This document shows positions 17,279 through 24,939 of a stretch of DNA of 25,208 nucleotides, piece after piece (position 1 is the stretch's first letter; each line of letters begins with the position of its first letter). The stretch lies in IMG/VR virus record IMGVR_UViG_3300032282_000926, positions 1-25,208 of that record; one strand, given 5' to 3'. The stretch comes from a virus. Under the pieces are notes generated by a model, which saw only the letters and a list, made by a program, of their open reading frames with translations, searched no databases and had not been told where the DNA came from. The translations under genes were made by a program, and so were the position numbers.

Positions 17279-17604
17279 GTGTTCTTCTCCTTTAGCTTTG
17301 CTTCGATAGCCCTTGCGAACGAAAAAGTTTCACTGCTGGCTGATGTCAATTCATCTGCCTCAAGGTCGCAAATTTCTATCTCCGTCAGCCCGACCCATTC
17401 ACGCTGCGGCGGTTTTTGGCTTTGTTTCAGCATCTCGTCTGCTATTTCGTATGAGCGTTCTGCATACTTCTCAAAAAGCTGTTTGTCATCGTCATACGCA
17501 CCAAGCGCAAAACTCTGCATCACCTTTGCTGCGAAGTAATCGCGCAGGGTCATTCCGTGATACGCTGTGCCCGTCGGAAATGCTGGGCCTCCGTTATTTT
17601 TCAT
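17275..17604 (-). CDS. Conserved small phage protein of the 'NGGPAFP' type
   Basis: A 109-residue protein. The N-terminal half carries NNGGPAFPTG and GMTLRDYFAAKVMQSF, a signature seen in many phage and prophage hypothetical proteins, followed by an 'EIADEML' helix. The C-terminal half (WVGLTEIEICD and FARAIEAKLKEKN) looks like a second family of short phage proteins that normally ends 'FARAIEAKLKEKN'. The gene therefore looks like a fusion of two common phage mini-modules. AGGAGAG upstream supports ATG 17604. Function unknown. Confidence 0.82.
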   Translation of the reverse strand: MKNNGGPAFPTGTAYHGMTLRDYFAAKVMQSFALGAYDDDKQLFEKYAERSYEIADEMLKQSQKPPQREWVGLTEIEICDLEADELTSASSETFSFARAIEAKLKEKNT

Positions 17605-17605
17605 C

Positions 17606-17806
17606 TCACTCTCCTATCCTGATCGGGCAGATGCCGTTCTCAAACTGCGGGGGCCATGTGTAGACAACTCGATCAATAGTGGGTGGATCAATCGCAATCT
17701 GTAGTCTGCGCTGGCACTTTTCACAGGGAGGCATAGGCTTCCCGGTTTTCTCATTGCCCCACTTGAGGCCGTGACATCGCGCTACGTCATTGGGCAGTGT
17801 GCTCAT
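17606..17806 (-). CDS. Small Cys-rich hypothetical protein
   Basis: A 66-residue protein with Cys11-His12, Cys28 and Cys31 (MPPCEKCQRR), suggesting a small zinc-binding knuckle, plus Cys60 near the C-terminus. The 'PPCxxCxRR' motif is common in small phage and prophage proteins of unknown role. The Shine-Dalgarno is weak (GAGAG). Its TGA lies one base before the next start codon. An 82-base gap with nothing recognisable separates it from the DUF3310 gene. Confidence 0.7.
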   Translation of the reverse strand: MSTLPNDVARCHGLKWGNEKTGKPMPPCEKCQRRLQIAIDPPTIDRVVYTWPPQFENGICPIRIGE

Positions 17807-17888
17807 ATTAGATTCTCTCGTGAAGAAGGTAACGGAGGAACCCTCAGTACGAAGTGTCCCTACCGTATACCTTTGCCCATGATGAGTT

Positions 17889-18377
17889 TTACTTCAGGCT
17901 TGCGATCTCACGACTCAAGTACCACTGAGCCTTCTCAAGATCCTGAAGCCTACTGCCCTTGTGGTCTGCGCGAGTGATGTATTTCACCACGTTACCGAGG
18001 TTGTAGTTCAGCTTCTTAGCCTCGATGAAGTCGATAGTCTCGATGCCGCCTTGCGTGTAGTGCGGCGGGTGATTGACTAGATCCGCAGCGGGTTTCGGCG
18101 CTACCGGCACAAACGTGATCGGCTTCTTCTGCATGCGCTTTAGCTTCTTTGCCCAAGCTGCATCACGCAGCTTCTTTTTCTGTGCGTAGCCAAGCTTACC
18201 CTTGCATCGCCGCAGTAAGTCATAGGCGTAAGAGGTGTTGCACTTGAGAGCCTCTTGGATTTGAATGGGTCTAATCTTAGGGTTAGCGTCATACAACTCT
18301 TTGGCTAGCTCAAATTTAGATTTCAACTTGGTCAATGGCCCACTAACTACTAGAGTACCCTGCATTTGATCACTCAT
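17889..18377 (-). CDS. DUF3310 protein with N-terminal HTH-like segment
   Basis: A 162-residue protein. Residues 100-161 are a clear DUF3310 domain: VNHPPHYTQGGIETIDFIEA, then NLGNVVKYITRADHKG, then LEKAQWYLSREI. DUF3310 is a widespread phage domain sometimes annotated as nucleotide-kinase-like, without proven function. Residues 36-58 (IQIQEALKCNTSYAYDLLRR) look like an HTH, and a Lys-rich linker joins the two parts, so it may bind DNA. AAGGAG eight bases before ATG 18377 is a strong ribosome site. It follows the 54-residue gene. Confidence 0.88.
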   Translation of the reverse strand: MSDQMQGTLVVSGPLTKLKSKFELAKELYDANPKIRPIQIQEALKCNTSYAYDLLRRCKGKLGYAQKKKLRDAAWAKKLKRMQKKPITFVPVAPKPAADLVNHPPHYTQGGIETIDFIEAKKLNYNLGNVVKYITRADHKGSRLQDLEKAQWYLSREIASLK

Positions 18378-18390
18378 TTACTGCTCCTTA

Positions 18391-18555
18391 CTAGATGGTT
18401 TGGTCTACGGTTTCACGGTTTTGTTTGAACAAGTAATCATCACGATACTCGCTCGGTGGACGCCAACCGTACTTGCGCCACACTTTCTGAACGTCAGCGA
18501 ACGATGTCCACTTAACGATGACGGGGATTTCAAAATCATCTTTCTCTCCTTTCAT
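18391..18555 (-). CDS. 54-residue hypothetical protein
   Basis: A small coding sequence encoding [10 protein letters not shown] ... DQTI, with a Trp/Arg/Tyr-rich middle ([19 protein letters not shown]). Support comes from context: its ATG overlaps the TGA of the VRR-NUC gene as ATGA, it fills an otherwise empty 174-base gap, and its TAG ends just before the AAGGAG of the DUF3310 gene. A GGAG lies 11 bases upstream, a long spacing, so translation is probably coupled. Function unknown. Confidence 0.7.
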   Translation of the reverse strand: MKGEKDDFEIPVIVKWTSFADVQKVWRKYGWRPPSEYRDDYLFKQNRETVDQTI

Positions 18556-18842
18556 TTTGAATTGATCTCCAAGAAATTTTCTAGATAGACTATGGTCGTT
18601 TCATCTACTACCAACGTGAAGCCGCCGCTAGCCTCGATGCGCCTCATGTTGTCCTCTTGCAAAGCGGTAGGCTTATTGCCGTTTGCCTTGCATTCGATCC
18701 CAAAGAACTTTCCCCTATGACAAACTAAGAAGTCAGGGGCACCTGATGAACCGTACCCACCCGTCACAGGCATGGTCCAGTAAGCGCCAACGGCGTCTAA
18801 GATTTTCTTAACCTTAGCTTTTACTTTGCCCTCAGGTGTCAT
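18552..18842 (-). CDS. VRR-NUC domain PD-(D/E)XK nuclease
   Basis: A 96-residue stand-alone VRR-NUC domain: Glu4 ([10 protein letters not shown]), [10 protein letters not shown] with Asp37, FFGIECKA with Glu50-x-Lys52, and Gln62 ([14 protein letters not shown]). The order Glu, Asp, Glu-x-Lys, Gln is the family's metal and catalytic set. Phage stand-alone VRR-NUC proteins act on branched DNA such as Holliday junctions (family knowledge), which fits debranching before packaging. GAGG upstream and ATGA overlap with the gene before support the start. Confidence 0.93.
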   Translation of the reverse strand: MTPEGKVKAKVKKILDAVGAYWTMPVTGGYGSSGAPDFLVCHRGKFFGIECKANGNKPTALQEDNMRRIEASGGFTLVVDETTIVYLENFLEINSK

Positions 18843-19030
18843 TTGTTTCTCACCTCGATCATTGCGTCTGCGAATTTATATGCTTGCTCAGCAAGCAGCG
18901 TCTTGTAGTCCACGATCCCGATGTTGACGCTACCGGAGAACTTATAATCCGCGCTTCCTACGATTAAGCCAATTAGGGCAAACCCTGCGAAAGCGTCTCT
19001 CAAGTCTTGATCTTGCATGTTATTTCCCAT
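18839..19030 (-). CDS. Small conserved-type phage protein
   Basis: A 63-residue protein with DLRDAFAGFALIGLIVG near the start and AEQAYKFADAMIEVR at the end, the '(R)DxFAxxAL ... AYxxADAMxxxR' pattern of numerous small phage proteins with unknown function. The start could be ATG 19030 or ATG 19018; neither has a good Shine-Dalgarno. It overlaps the end of the upstream gene by 31 bases from 19030, and its stop overlaps the VRR-NUC start (ATGA). Confidence 0.75.
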   Translation of the reverse strand: MGNNMQDQDLRDAFAGFALIGLIVGSADYKFSGSVNIGIVDYKTLLAEQAYKFADAMIEVRNK

Positions 19031-19344
19031 TTAGTTGCCCTGTTGAGCAGTTGGTCTATTGAGTCGGTTGATATTAAGAGTCGTGCTGACATACTGTCTG
19101 GGTCACCTTCAAGCCAACCCGTCTCGGTGTTACTTCTCACGTAATCTGCATAGGTGATACCTCCAGCTTTGATCATCGTGTACTTCTCGATGAACTCGTC
19201 CGGTAGATCCTCCAGTCTCTTGAAGAGTCTTATGGAGCCAGCTTTTATCGAATTAGCTGAATGCCCCGGAATATAGATTTCATACTCACCGTCTTTAATG
19301 TGGCTGATAAAGACGGTGTGCAAATCCACCGCAGGGTCCAGCAT
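19000..19344 (-). CDS. Hypothetical protein at the end of the MoxR-VWA block
   Basis: An unrecognised 114-residue protein, mixed alpha/beta, with HTVFISHIKDGEYEIYIPGH near the N-terminus. An in-frame ATG at 19374 exists, but ATG 19344 is preceded by GGGAGAG at a 5-base spacing and lies two bases past the TGA of the preceding gene, so I chose it. It is the last gene in a run of six whose 5' end has the sigma70 promoter. No motif gives a function. Confidence 0.72.
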   Translation of the reverse strand: MLDPAVDLHTVFISHIKDGEYEIYIPGHSANSIKAGSIRLFKRLEDLPDEFIEKYTMIKAGGITYADYVRSNTETGWLEGDPDSMSARLLISTDSIDQLLNRATKWEITCKIKT

Positions 19345-19346
19345 GC

Positions 19347-20372
19347 TCACTCTCCCGTCGGGGCGAACAGCCATATCCGACTGTATTCCCCCGGCGACCT
19401 CCTGTAATACTGAACAGCATCAAGTTCTTTGTAGTGGATGTCTGCGACAGGAACAGTACTGTCAAGATAGAACGAATACTTACCGGCGTTTTTCTCATGT
19501 GAAACTTTCATCATGAGTAAGAGAGGAACAAGCTCGGGGAAGGATTCAGCCATTTTGCTAGGCTCAATCACACGCATATCTCCCACCTGAGTGAGCGCCG
19601 TATTGTTGTCATGCACTATCGGAGCGGATACGGTAGAGACAGGGGCGAGTTTATATTTACTCACGTAGACCCTTCTAGATCCGATGCCGATACCCCAGAA
19701 CGTACGACCAAAGATACTTTCTTTGTGGATCGTGGCTTCTACTTGCTGCTGATCAACCTTGTCGAATTGCTCAAGGTAACTTGTGAGCGTGTCCATATTG
19801 AGTGCGACAGGATCATTCCTAACGACCTTGCGAAATAGATCATGAATAATCTCAGCGTCAAACCCGTACGTGGTCTTTGTGTTAGTCCCAACTCTCTGCT
19901 GTATCAGAGCCTTGCATGAGCTGATATGCTCATTCACCTCGCCCATGAAGTGATAGACAAGACCATCTACATTGAGCGCCCGAGCCTTTTTCAAAGACGC
20001 GAACAAGTAGTTCATTTTCTTACTACAGTAGGTATGCCTATCTGAATCAGACTCACCACGCTGTTTGGGAAAAGCGGGCGTGTAGAAAGAGAACTCTGGA
20101 CCTTCAACCGTACGGGATACGAAAGCATGCCCGACAGGTACACCGTTGCTAGCGGTCAGGCAAAAGATATCGTGATTGTCTGAAGTCTCCCTACGGATGT
20201 CTACTAGCTGCAATCCATTTCGGTAATGGAACTCAAGCGCGAGTTTCCAACCGTTAATGTCCAAAGACTTTTTATGCAGGGCATCAACGTCGCACTCGGC
20301 GTAAAAGAATTTGCGCGGGACGAATACCTGATCTGCCCCATTGACAATTTCGATGTGCGTATCTCTGTTCAT
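19347..20372 (-). CDS. Unrecognised 341-residue protein of the MoxR-VWA block
   Basis: I do not recognise a family. The protein is soluble, with no signal peptide or membrane helix. The N-terminal third is beta-rich and polar, the middle is helical (KKMNYLFASLKKARALNVDG), and the C-terminal part has mixed strands. Scattered cysteines (27, 71 and others) form no obvious metal site. AGGAG upstream of ATG 20372 gives a confident start. It lies 21 bases after the 332-residue gene and runs almost directly into the 114-residue gene. Position suggests it is a partner or client of the MoxR-VWA pair. Confidence 0.78.
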   Translation of the reverse strand: MNRDTHIEIVNGADQVFVPRKFFYAECDVDALHKKSLDINGWKLALEFHYRNGLQLVDIRRETSDNHDIFCLTASNGVPVGHAFVSRTVEGPEFSFYTPAFPKQRGESDSDRHTYCSKKMNYLFASLKKARALNVDGLVYHFMGEVNEHISSCKALIQQRVGTNTKTTYGFDAEIIHDLFRKVVRNDPVALNMDTLTSYLEQFDKVDQQQVEATIHKESIFGRTFWGIGIGSRRVYVSKYKLAPVSTVSAPIVHDNNTALTQVGDMRVIEPSKMAESFPELVPLLLMMKVSHEKNAGKYSFYLDSTVPVADIHYKELDAVQYYRRSPGEYSRIWLFAPTGE

Positions 20373-20393
20373 TTCATCTCTCCTGTGAGTGGA

Positions 20394-21392
20394 TTAGTCT
20401 AGATACTGATGGACCATTTGATCACGGCAATACAAGACGTAGCCCCACTTTGAAGTGGGGTACGCTGTAGAGTTACTAGGCACAGCTTTACGCGAAAAGA
20501 CTTCTTCGGCGTAGACATTCTTGTACAAGTAATCAAATAGTTTTGAGCGAACGGTGCGGATGACTAACTCCGGGTCTATCTTGAGCCTCGCATAGCTATT
20601 AGGATCTTCCGTTTGTCTCATGTAACCCTTGATCTGGTTAAGGAGATAGAACCCGTTAGACCCTGACATCGACAACGAATAGAAGATGTAGGCATCAAGC
20701 GGATTACTGTCCTGAAGCTTTTGAGCTAGATCAAACATATTCATGGGGTCATCGACCGTCGTATCGACCATCTGCCACCGAAAGATAGATGAGCCACCGT
20801 GCGCCTTGTACGTTTCTGCTGCGTACTCGATCAGGACTTGGGGTTCAGTAGCGCGGAGCATCGCCTCAGCTACGTCCATGAACGGCTTGTACTTCTTGAT
20901 TATTGGACGGGTAGCGCTTTGCTTGAGTTCCCTAGTGAATAACCTGTATGGAGTCACCACCGTGTTGGTTGCGATGTCTATCACCATCTTGTAGAAAACG
21001 GGATACATCTTGTCCGACATACTGGACTTGAAGATGACACCACCACGCCGACTGTCGTTGGTGAAGTAACCGCTATGTCCATTGATCGAGCCTAGCCCCG
21101 ACGCCGAGGAGAACCACGATCTCATGCCTTGCCCAAAGCGAGTGAACAAAACCTGCAAGGTGTTGTCGGGGCGAACAATACACACCAAGTTGGGTTGCTT
21201 GTCGTTGTTCGGTCCCCACGTGTAGCCTTTGTAGATGTGGTACACCGGCTCTGAGTAGCGAATGTCATCAACCACCTGAAAGGAAGCGTCTGTCCGTCGG
21301 TGTTCACCCCACGGGAACCTATTTGTAGTTCCACGCAGGGGTGGAGCGATAGTTCTGATTTTCGTCAGATGGTGGTAATCGAATCCGTTCAT
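20394..21392 (-). CDS. Unrecognised 332-residue protein of the MoxR-VWA block
   Basis: No family is recognised. The protein is soluble and Tyr/Arg-rich. The N-terminal part (RFPWGEHRRTDASF, then short strands such as LVCIVRPDNTLQVLF) looks beta-structured. The C-terminal half is helical, with DPMNMFDLAQKLQD and LDAYIFYSLSM. AAGGAG at 21398-21403, five bases before ATG 21392, overlaps the stop codon of the VWA gene, so the two genes are tightly coupled. This coupling is the main clue: it is likely made together with the VWA protein. Confidence 0.8.
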   Translation of the reverse strand: MNGFDYHHLTKIRTIAPPLRGTTNRFPWGEHRRTDASFQVVDDIRYSEPVYHIYKGYTWGPNNDKQPNLVCIVRPDNTLQVLFTRFGQGMRSWFSSASGLGSINGHSGYFTNDSRRGGVIFKSSMSDKMYPVFYKMVIDIATNTVVTPYRLFTRELKQSATRPIIKKYKPFMDVAEAMLRATEPQVLIEYAAETYKAHGGSSIFRWQMVDTTVDDPMNMFDLAQKLQDSNPLDAYIFYSLSMSGSNGFYLLNQIKGYMRQTEDPNSYARLKIDPELVIRTVRSKLFDYLYKNVYAEEVFSRKAVPSNSTAYPTSKWGYVLYCRDQMVHQYLD

Positions 21393-21401
21393 CTCATCTC
21401 C

Positions 21402-22694
21402 TTAGTTGCTAACATTGACCATCTTCCCAGCACCGGGAGGCGCGAAGAAATTGTTCTCCGTCACAAGCCACAGCGATGGGATACCAGTTGTCCAGTTGAT
21501 CGACGGCTCAAGATAGCCATCGGTGAACACCAGCAGACAGTCTGCTTTGATCATGTTGTTTACTACGTACTCCGACACGCAACTGACCCTCGTACCGCCG
21601 CCTCCCTTCGGCTTGAGCACCTCCTTCAAGTTGTCGTACTTGCCTTCAAAGATCTGCTCCCCATGCACCTTGGTGTCCCACCACAGCACACGCACACGCT
21701 CGGGAACGCACACCTCACACAGCGAAGCAAGCTCACTAGCGAACATGTTGAGGATGTCATCGCCAATTGAACCGGATGTATCAAAGGCCACGATCAGCTC
21801 ACCCATCGACTCGACCTCAACCCCCGGTAAGATGTAGTCGTTTGCTAGATGACGCTTGTTCGGTTTGCGCCACGTGTACTCATCTGCACCACGCGCAAAC
21901 GACATCAGAAACTCAGCCAATGCTTGCCGCCAGTCAATTTTTGGAGTGAGCATGTCTGTGATAGCGCGAGGAATCTCCGCGCCGAGCCTACCTGCGAGGA
22001 TGCCGCCCTCACGCAGCGCTTTGTCGATCTTGTCGCCCATCTCCTTGATCTTCTCAGGGGTCATGTCTTTGGCGTTTGTGAAGTCATGCTCGTCTGCCTT
22101 AGACAAGTCATACTCCTTGCCGTTGACCTTGACCTTGCGTTTACCTCCACCCTTCGATGGACCACTACTTTGCCCGTCGCTACCCTCCTCACCATCGTCG
22201 CAACTGCCGCCACCCTCACCGTCTCGACTGCCGTTGTTCTCGTCCTCGTCTAGTTCTTTCATAAGATAGGCGAACACTTTCGGGAAGCTCCAGTTATGGA
22301 ACATCTCGTCGTACATCGCGCCGCTAGGCAGATCAACCAGACGCTCCTCCTTGCCTTGCAGCTTGACCTTGATGTTCATGATGATGTCGTTCACCACGAA
22401 GTCAGCGGCAATGTTGGCGACCATCTGATTCTTCTCGAAGAAGTTCTTGCCGATGGTCAGGTGTTTTAGCGCCACGTGCAGGTTCTCGTGAAGTACAACA
22501 CCACGAAACTGTGGATCAGTAAGTTTCTCCATGTAGTCGTAGCAGTACCTCTTGTTCACACCGTCCGTGTAAGCGGTGAACTGACCGCTCACCATCTCGC
22601 TCTTGCCCATGAGAAACACACCCGAGTACAGCGCGGTGCTCGGTTGCTTCATCATCGCAAGGTGCGCCCTCTTCAGCCTGATTGCTTGGTCCAT
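21402..22694 (-). CDS. Zincin-like + VWA protein (DUF2201/CobT-like), partner of MoxR ATPase
   Basis: A 430-residue protein in two parts joined by an acidic Gly/Asp/Ser/Glu linker (about 142-177). The N-terminal domain has LHENLHVALKH (His69, Glu70, His73) followed by NIAADFVVND (Asp98), the pattern of the DUF2201-type putative metallopeptidase domain. The C-terminal VWA domain has a complete MIDAS: VAFDTSGSIG (Asp305, Ser307, Ser309), GGGGTRVS (Thr368) and VFTDG (Asp392). VWA proteins of this kind act as substrate adaptors for MoxR AAA+ rings, as in ViaA/RavA and CobT/CobS. The start is placed at ATG 22694, with GGAGAG four bases upstream; a longer frame from 22748 would overlap the ATPase gene without a ribosome site. 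It lies just downstream of the ATPase. Confidence 0.92.
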   Translation of the reverse strand: MDQAIRLKRAHLAMMKQPSTALYSGVFLMGKSEMVSGQFTAYTDGVNKRYCYDYMEKLTDPQFRGVVLHENLHVALKHLTIGKNFFEKNQMVANIAADFVVNDIIMNIKVKLQGKEERLVDLPSGAMYDEMFHNWSFPKVFAYLMKELDEDENNGSRDGEGGGSCDDGEEGSDGQSSGPSKGGGKRKVKVNGKEYDLSKADEHDFTNAKDMTPEKIKEMGDKIDKALREGGILAGRLGAEIPRAITDMLTPKIDWRQALAEFLMSFARGADEYTWRKPNKRHLANDYILPGVEVESMGELIVAFDTSGSIGDDILNMFASELASLCEVCVPERVRVLWWDTKVHGEQIFEGKYDNLKEVLKPKGGGGTRVSCVSEYVVNNMIKADCLLVFTDGYLEPSINWTTGIPSLWLVTENNFFAPPGAGKMVNVSN

Positions 22695-22698
22695 GATT

Positions 22699-22704
22699 CT
22701 CTCC
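22699..22704 (-). promoter_or_regulatory. Ribosome binding site setting the VWA start
   Basis: GGAGAG lies four bases before ATG 22694, in the 23-base gap after the ATPase stop. It favours this start over the longer frame. Confidence 0.8.
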
Positions 22705-22717
22705 GTTGAAGTTAGAT

Positions 22718-23800
22718 TTAGAACAGCTCGTGGTTCTCTTTGGTCCACGTGCGGATCTGCTCGTTATGCGCAGCGAGGCGCATAGACTTGGGGTTGCGCA
22801 TCATCATCGTGAAGAAGATGCTCTGAACCTCGGCGCTAGGCAGACGATTGACCCACCCCATAAACTTGGTCAGATCGTCCTGAACGTCGAGCGTGTCCAC
22901 CGCTTGCATGCAGATCATCAACTGCGCAGCGATCTCGTCAGGGATCTTCGTGTTGTCGGGGTTCTTCACGATGTCCTTCACATCAGTAAGACTCTTCTCC
23001 ATCATCAGGAACGCAGCCATATCCGCAGCAGCGGAAGCGCCGATAGTGCCAGCAAGCGCAGCGCTGGTAGCATTAGGTCCGAGGATGTCAGCGTTGCGCA
23101 CGATCACATCGCACTTCTCAAGGGAGCGCGGGGAACAGAACGACAGCGCCGGGACAGTCGGCTTGAAGATGTACGGATTGTCTTTCTGATCAGGGTCAAG
23201 GTACGATGCCATGCACTTGGGGTACATCTGAACCCACGTGCGAATAACGCGGCTGATACCTTTCTTCGTGGCATAGACTAGCCATTCCTTAGCGGTAGGC
23301 TTACGCATCTGCAAGATGCAGACACGATTGCCAGCGTGGGCAAGCATTGTGTCGCCCACCCCGTCCGTCTGATTGTTGCTCGTCGCCATGATCACCGAGC
23401 CTTCAGGCAAAGCGCGGTCACCGACCATACGCTCCAACATCAGCCTAGTGAAAATAACCTGAAGCATCTTCGGAGCTTTCATCATCTCGTCGAGCAAGAT
23501 GAACTTCGGCTTATTCGCAGTCGGACCGTCCAACTTGAAGAGCGATGCTACGTAGTAGTCCAGCGACTTGGTGGAATGATTCGGCATGTTCATGCCGATG
23601 TCGGTCATGTCCTTGACGGGACAGTCTACGTAGATGTAGTCATACGCATCGCCATGGTCCTCCTCTGCCATCTTCAGCAGCGAAGTCTTGCCGCAGCCCG
23701 GTTCGGACTGCACGACCACGGTCAGGGTCTTGCCCACGATGGGGATGAGGGTGCGAAGCTCGTCGATGGAAACGGAATTGACGTTGCGAACTTGAGTCAT
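22718..23800 (-). CDS. MoxR-type AAA+ ATPase
   Basis: A 360-residue AAA+ protein with Walker A SEPGCGKTS (Lys38, Thr39), Walker B KFILLDEM (Asp104, Glu105), sensor 1 IMATSNN (Asn142/143) and a sensor-2-like SPRSLEKCD segment. The order and length fit the MoxR/CobS/GvpN branch, which builds hexamers that work with VWA partners; the next gene encodes one. No zinc or protease domain is fused. ATG 23800 has GGAG six bases upstream. An in-frame TTG at 23812 would overlap that site, so it is rejected. The gene follows a 106-base leader with a strong RNA hairpin. It is presumed cytoplasmic; its substrate is unknown. Confidence 0.93.
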   Translation of the reverse strand: MTQVRNVNSVSIDELRTLIPIVGKTLTVVVQSEPGCGKTSLLKMAEEDHGDAYDYIYVDCPVKDMTDIGMNMPNHSTKSLDYYVASLFKLDGPTANKPKFILLDEMMKAPKMLQVIFTRLMLERMVGDRALPEGSVIMATSNNQTDGVGDTMLAHAGNRVCILQMRKPTAKEWLVYATKKGISRVIRTWVQMYPKCMASYLDPDQKDNPYIFKPTVPALSFCSPRSLEKCDVIVRNADILGPNATSAALAGTIGASAAADMAAFLMMEKSLTDVKDIVKNPDNTKIPDEIAAQLMICMQAVDTLDVQDDLTKFMGWVNRLPSAEVQSIFFTMMMRNPKSMRLAAHNEQIRTWTKENHELF

Positions 23801-23806
23801 GACTTT

Positions 23807-23810
23807 CTCC
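23807..23810 (-). promoter_or_regulatory. Ribosome binding site setting the MoxR start
   Basis: GGAG lies six bases before ATG 23800 and overlaps the upstream in-frame TTG, deciding for the ATG. The same layout (GGAG, six bases, ATG) occurs in the DUF3150-like gene. Confidence 0.8.
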
Positions 23811-23853
23811 AAGAATTAAAACAGACGAAACAAAACGAAACAGGATAGCGATT

Positions 23854-23877
23854 GTGAACCACCTCTCGGTGGCCCAC
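23854..23877 (-). other. Wobble-supported RNA hairpin in the MoxR leader
   Basis: On the - strand GTGGGCCACC and GGTGGTTCAC form a 10-bp stem closed by a GAGA (GNRA) tetraloop. Two of the pairs are G-U, so only the leftward RNA forms the full stem; the + strand would have A-C mismatches. No T-run follows directly. It is likely an mRNA stability or processing element between the DUF3150-like and MoxR cistrons. Confidence 0.65.
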
Positions 23878-23906
23878 AAGCTAGGACAAACCCGTATAAC
23901 GGGGGG

Positions 23907-24839
23907 TTACTCAGCGATCTCTTCGGGCTGAGCAAAGACAGAAAATTTGCTGAGGATGTCGTCGATACCTTCCTTGACCTGCACCCTCACCGCTTCAGAG
24001 TCACGGATGTCCTCAGCGGTATACGAACGCATGACATTGCCAAGCGCTTCACGCGCTTGCTCAAGCTCGTCTGAACTTGATGGATTGAAAGATTGATAAG
24101 CGTTGATAAGCTCGTGCGCTTTGGTGATCGTGCTGTCATAGATCCTGCGCTTCTTGATCTTGGTCTCGCCGTTCTTATCGACCACGTTGTCCACCTCGCA
24201 GCAGTACGAAATCGAGCGCATGACATCGCCCATCCTACGGAACTGATCTGCGACCAAGTTAGCCATAATCTCCTCAGTCTGCCGAGAGTATGTGGTATGC
24301 AACTCTTCAGCGATCTCTTGAGCGATGGAACACCGAAAATCCTGCATCGGAACGTCGTACATGTACAGCTCCATGCGGAAGCGTTTGAGCATGGCATCCT
24401 TGGTCGGATAGTCGTTGCGGTTGAACATGTCACCCTGCTTGAATGCCATATCCGACACGATCCCGTCGTAGGCGTCGTACAGCGCTTCGACCATCTTGAA
24501 GAACTGCGAACGAAGGATCTCGTACTCCTCCTTGAACTTCGGGAGGATTGCAGTTGGCAAGTAGTTGCTCGACTTGTTCCATGAATACGTGATCCGATCC
24601 ATCCAGTTGGTCACCGTCTGCCGGTGATTCACGATCTGCACATGCAATGGATGATCCGCTAAGAGATACTGCGTAGCGCGCAGCGCTTTCTTGTCTGCGC
24701 CTTTCTGCGCGGCCATCTCACCGGAAACACTCTTAGCCGACTTCGTGAAGGACGGGATCTTCATCTCGACCGAAACAAGCAAGCCGGAAGTCGCAAGCGA
24801 GATGAGGTGCTGCGGTTTGTTCAACGTAACGACTGACAT
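23907..24839 (-). CDS. DUF3150-like protein, first gene of the MoxR-VWA block
   Basis: A 310-residue, largely helical protein. The N-terminus (LISLATSGLLVSVEMKIPSF, then Lys/Ala-rich helices and LPTAILPKFKEEYEILRSQF) resembles DUF3150-type phage proteins that occur beside MoxR and VWA genes; I am only moderately sure of this family. The central part is charged and helical with no catalytic motif, and the C-terminus is acidic. I chose ATG 24839 because GGAG lies six bases upstream; ATG 24851, four codons earlier, contains that same GGAG. The sigma70 promoter starts transcription about 90 bases upstream. It may be a structural subunit or client of the ATPase. Confidence 0.83.
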   Translation of the reverse strand: MSVVTLNKPQHLISLATSGLLVSVEMKIPSFTKSAKSVSGEMAAQKGADKKALRATQYLLADHPLHVQIVNHRQTVTNWMDRITYSWNKSSNYLPTAILPKFKEEYEILRSQFFKMVEALYDAYDGIVSDMAFKQGDMFNRNDYPTKDAMLKRFRMELYMYDVPMQDFRCSIAQEIAEELHTTYSRQTEEIMANLVADQFRRMGDVMRSISYCCEVDNVVDKNGETKIKKRRIYDSTITKAHELINAYQSFNPSSSDELEQAREALGNVMRSYTAEDIRDSEAVRVQVKEGIDDILSKFSVFAQPEEIAE

Positions 24840-24845
24840 GACTGA

Positions 24846-24849
24846 CTCC
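24846..24849 (-). promoter_or_regulatory. Ribosome binding site of the DUF3150-like gene
   Basis: GGAG lies six bases before ATG 24839. If the upstream ATG 24851 were used, this site would be within the coding sequence and no other ribosome site would be visible. Confidence 0.65.
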
Positions 24850-24858
24850 ATTTAGTGC

Positions 24859-24875
24859 TCCACCAAACAGGTGGA
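24859..24875 (-). other. Leader hairpin just before the first MoxR-block gene
   Basis: On the - strand TCCACC and GGTGGA pair perfectly around a TGTTT loop, ending 9 bases before the GGAG. It could protect the mRNA or modulate access to the ribosome site. It has no T-run. Confidence 0.6.
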
Positions 24876-24939
24876 ATTGTTGAGGAACGATCTTGACTAC
24901 CCTACCGGACTGACTAACTGAACTGCTTCTCCATTGTGT

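Noticed and set aside
17807-17888. The 82-base gap as a hidden small gene or promoter.
   Set aside because: Only a six-codon frame occurs on the - strand and there is no paired -35/-10; nothing supportable was found.
22695-22748. An 18-codon N-terminal extension of the VWA protein.
   Set aside because: It would overlap the ATPase gene by 31 bases without a ribosome site, whereas GGAGAG sits correctly for ATG 22694.
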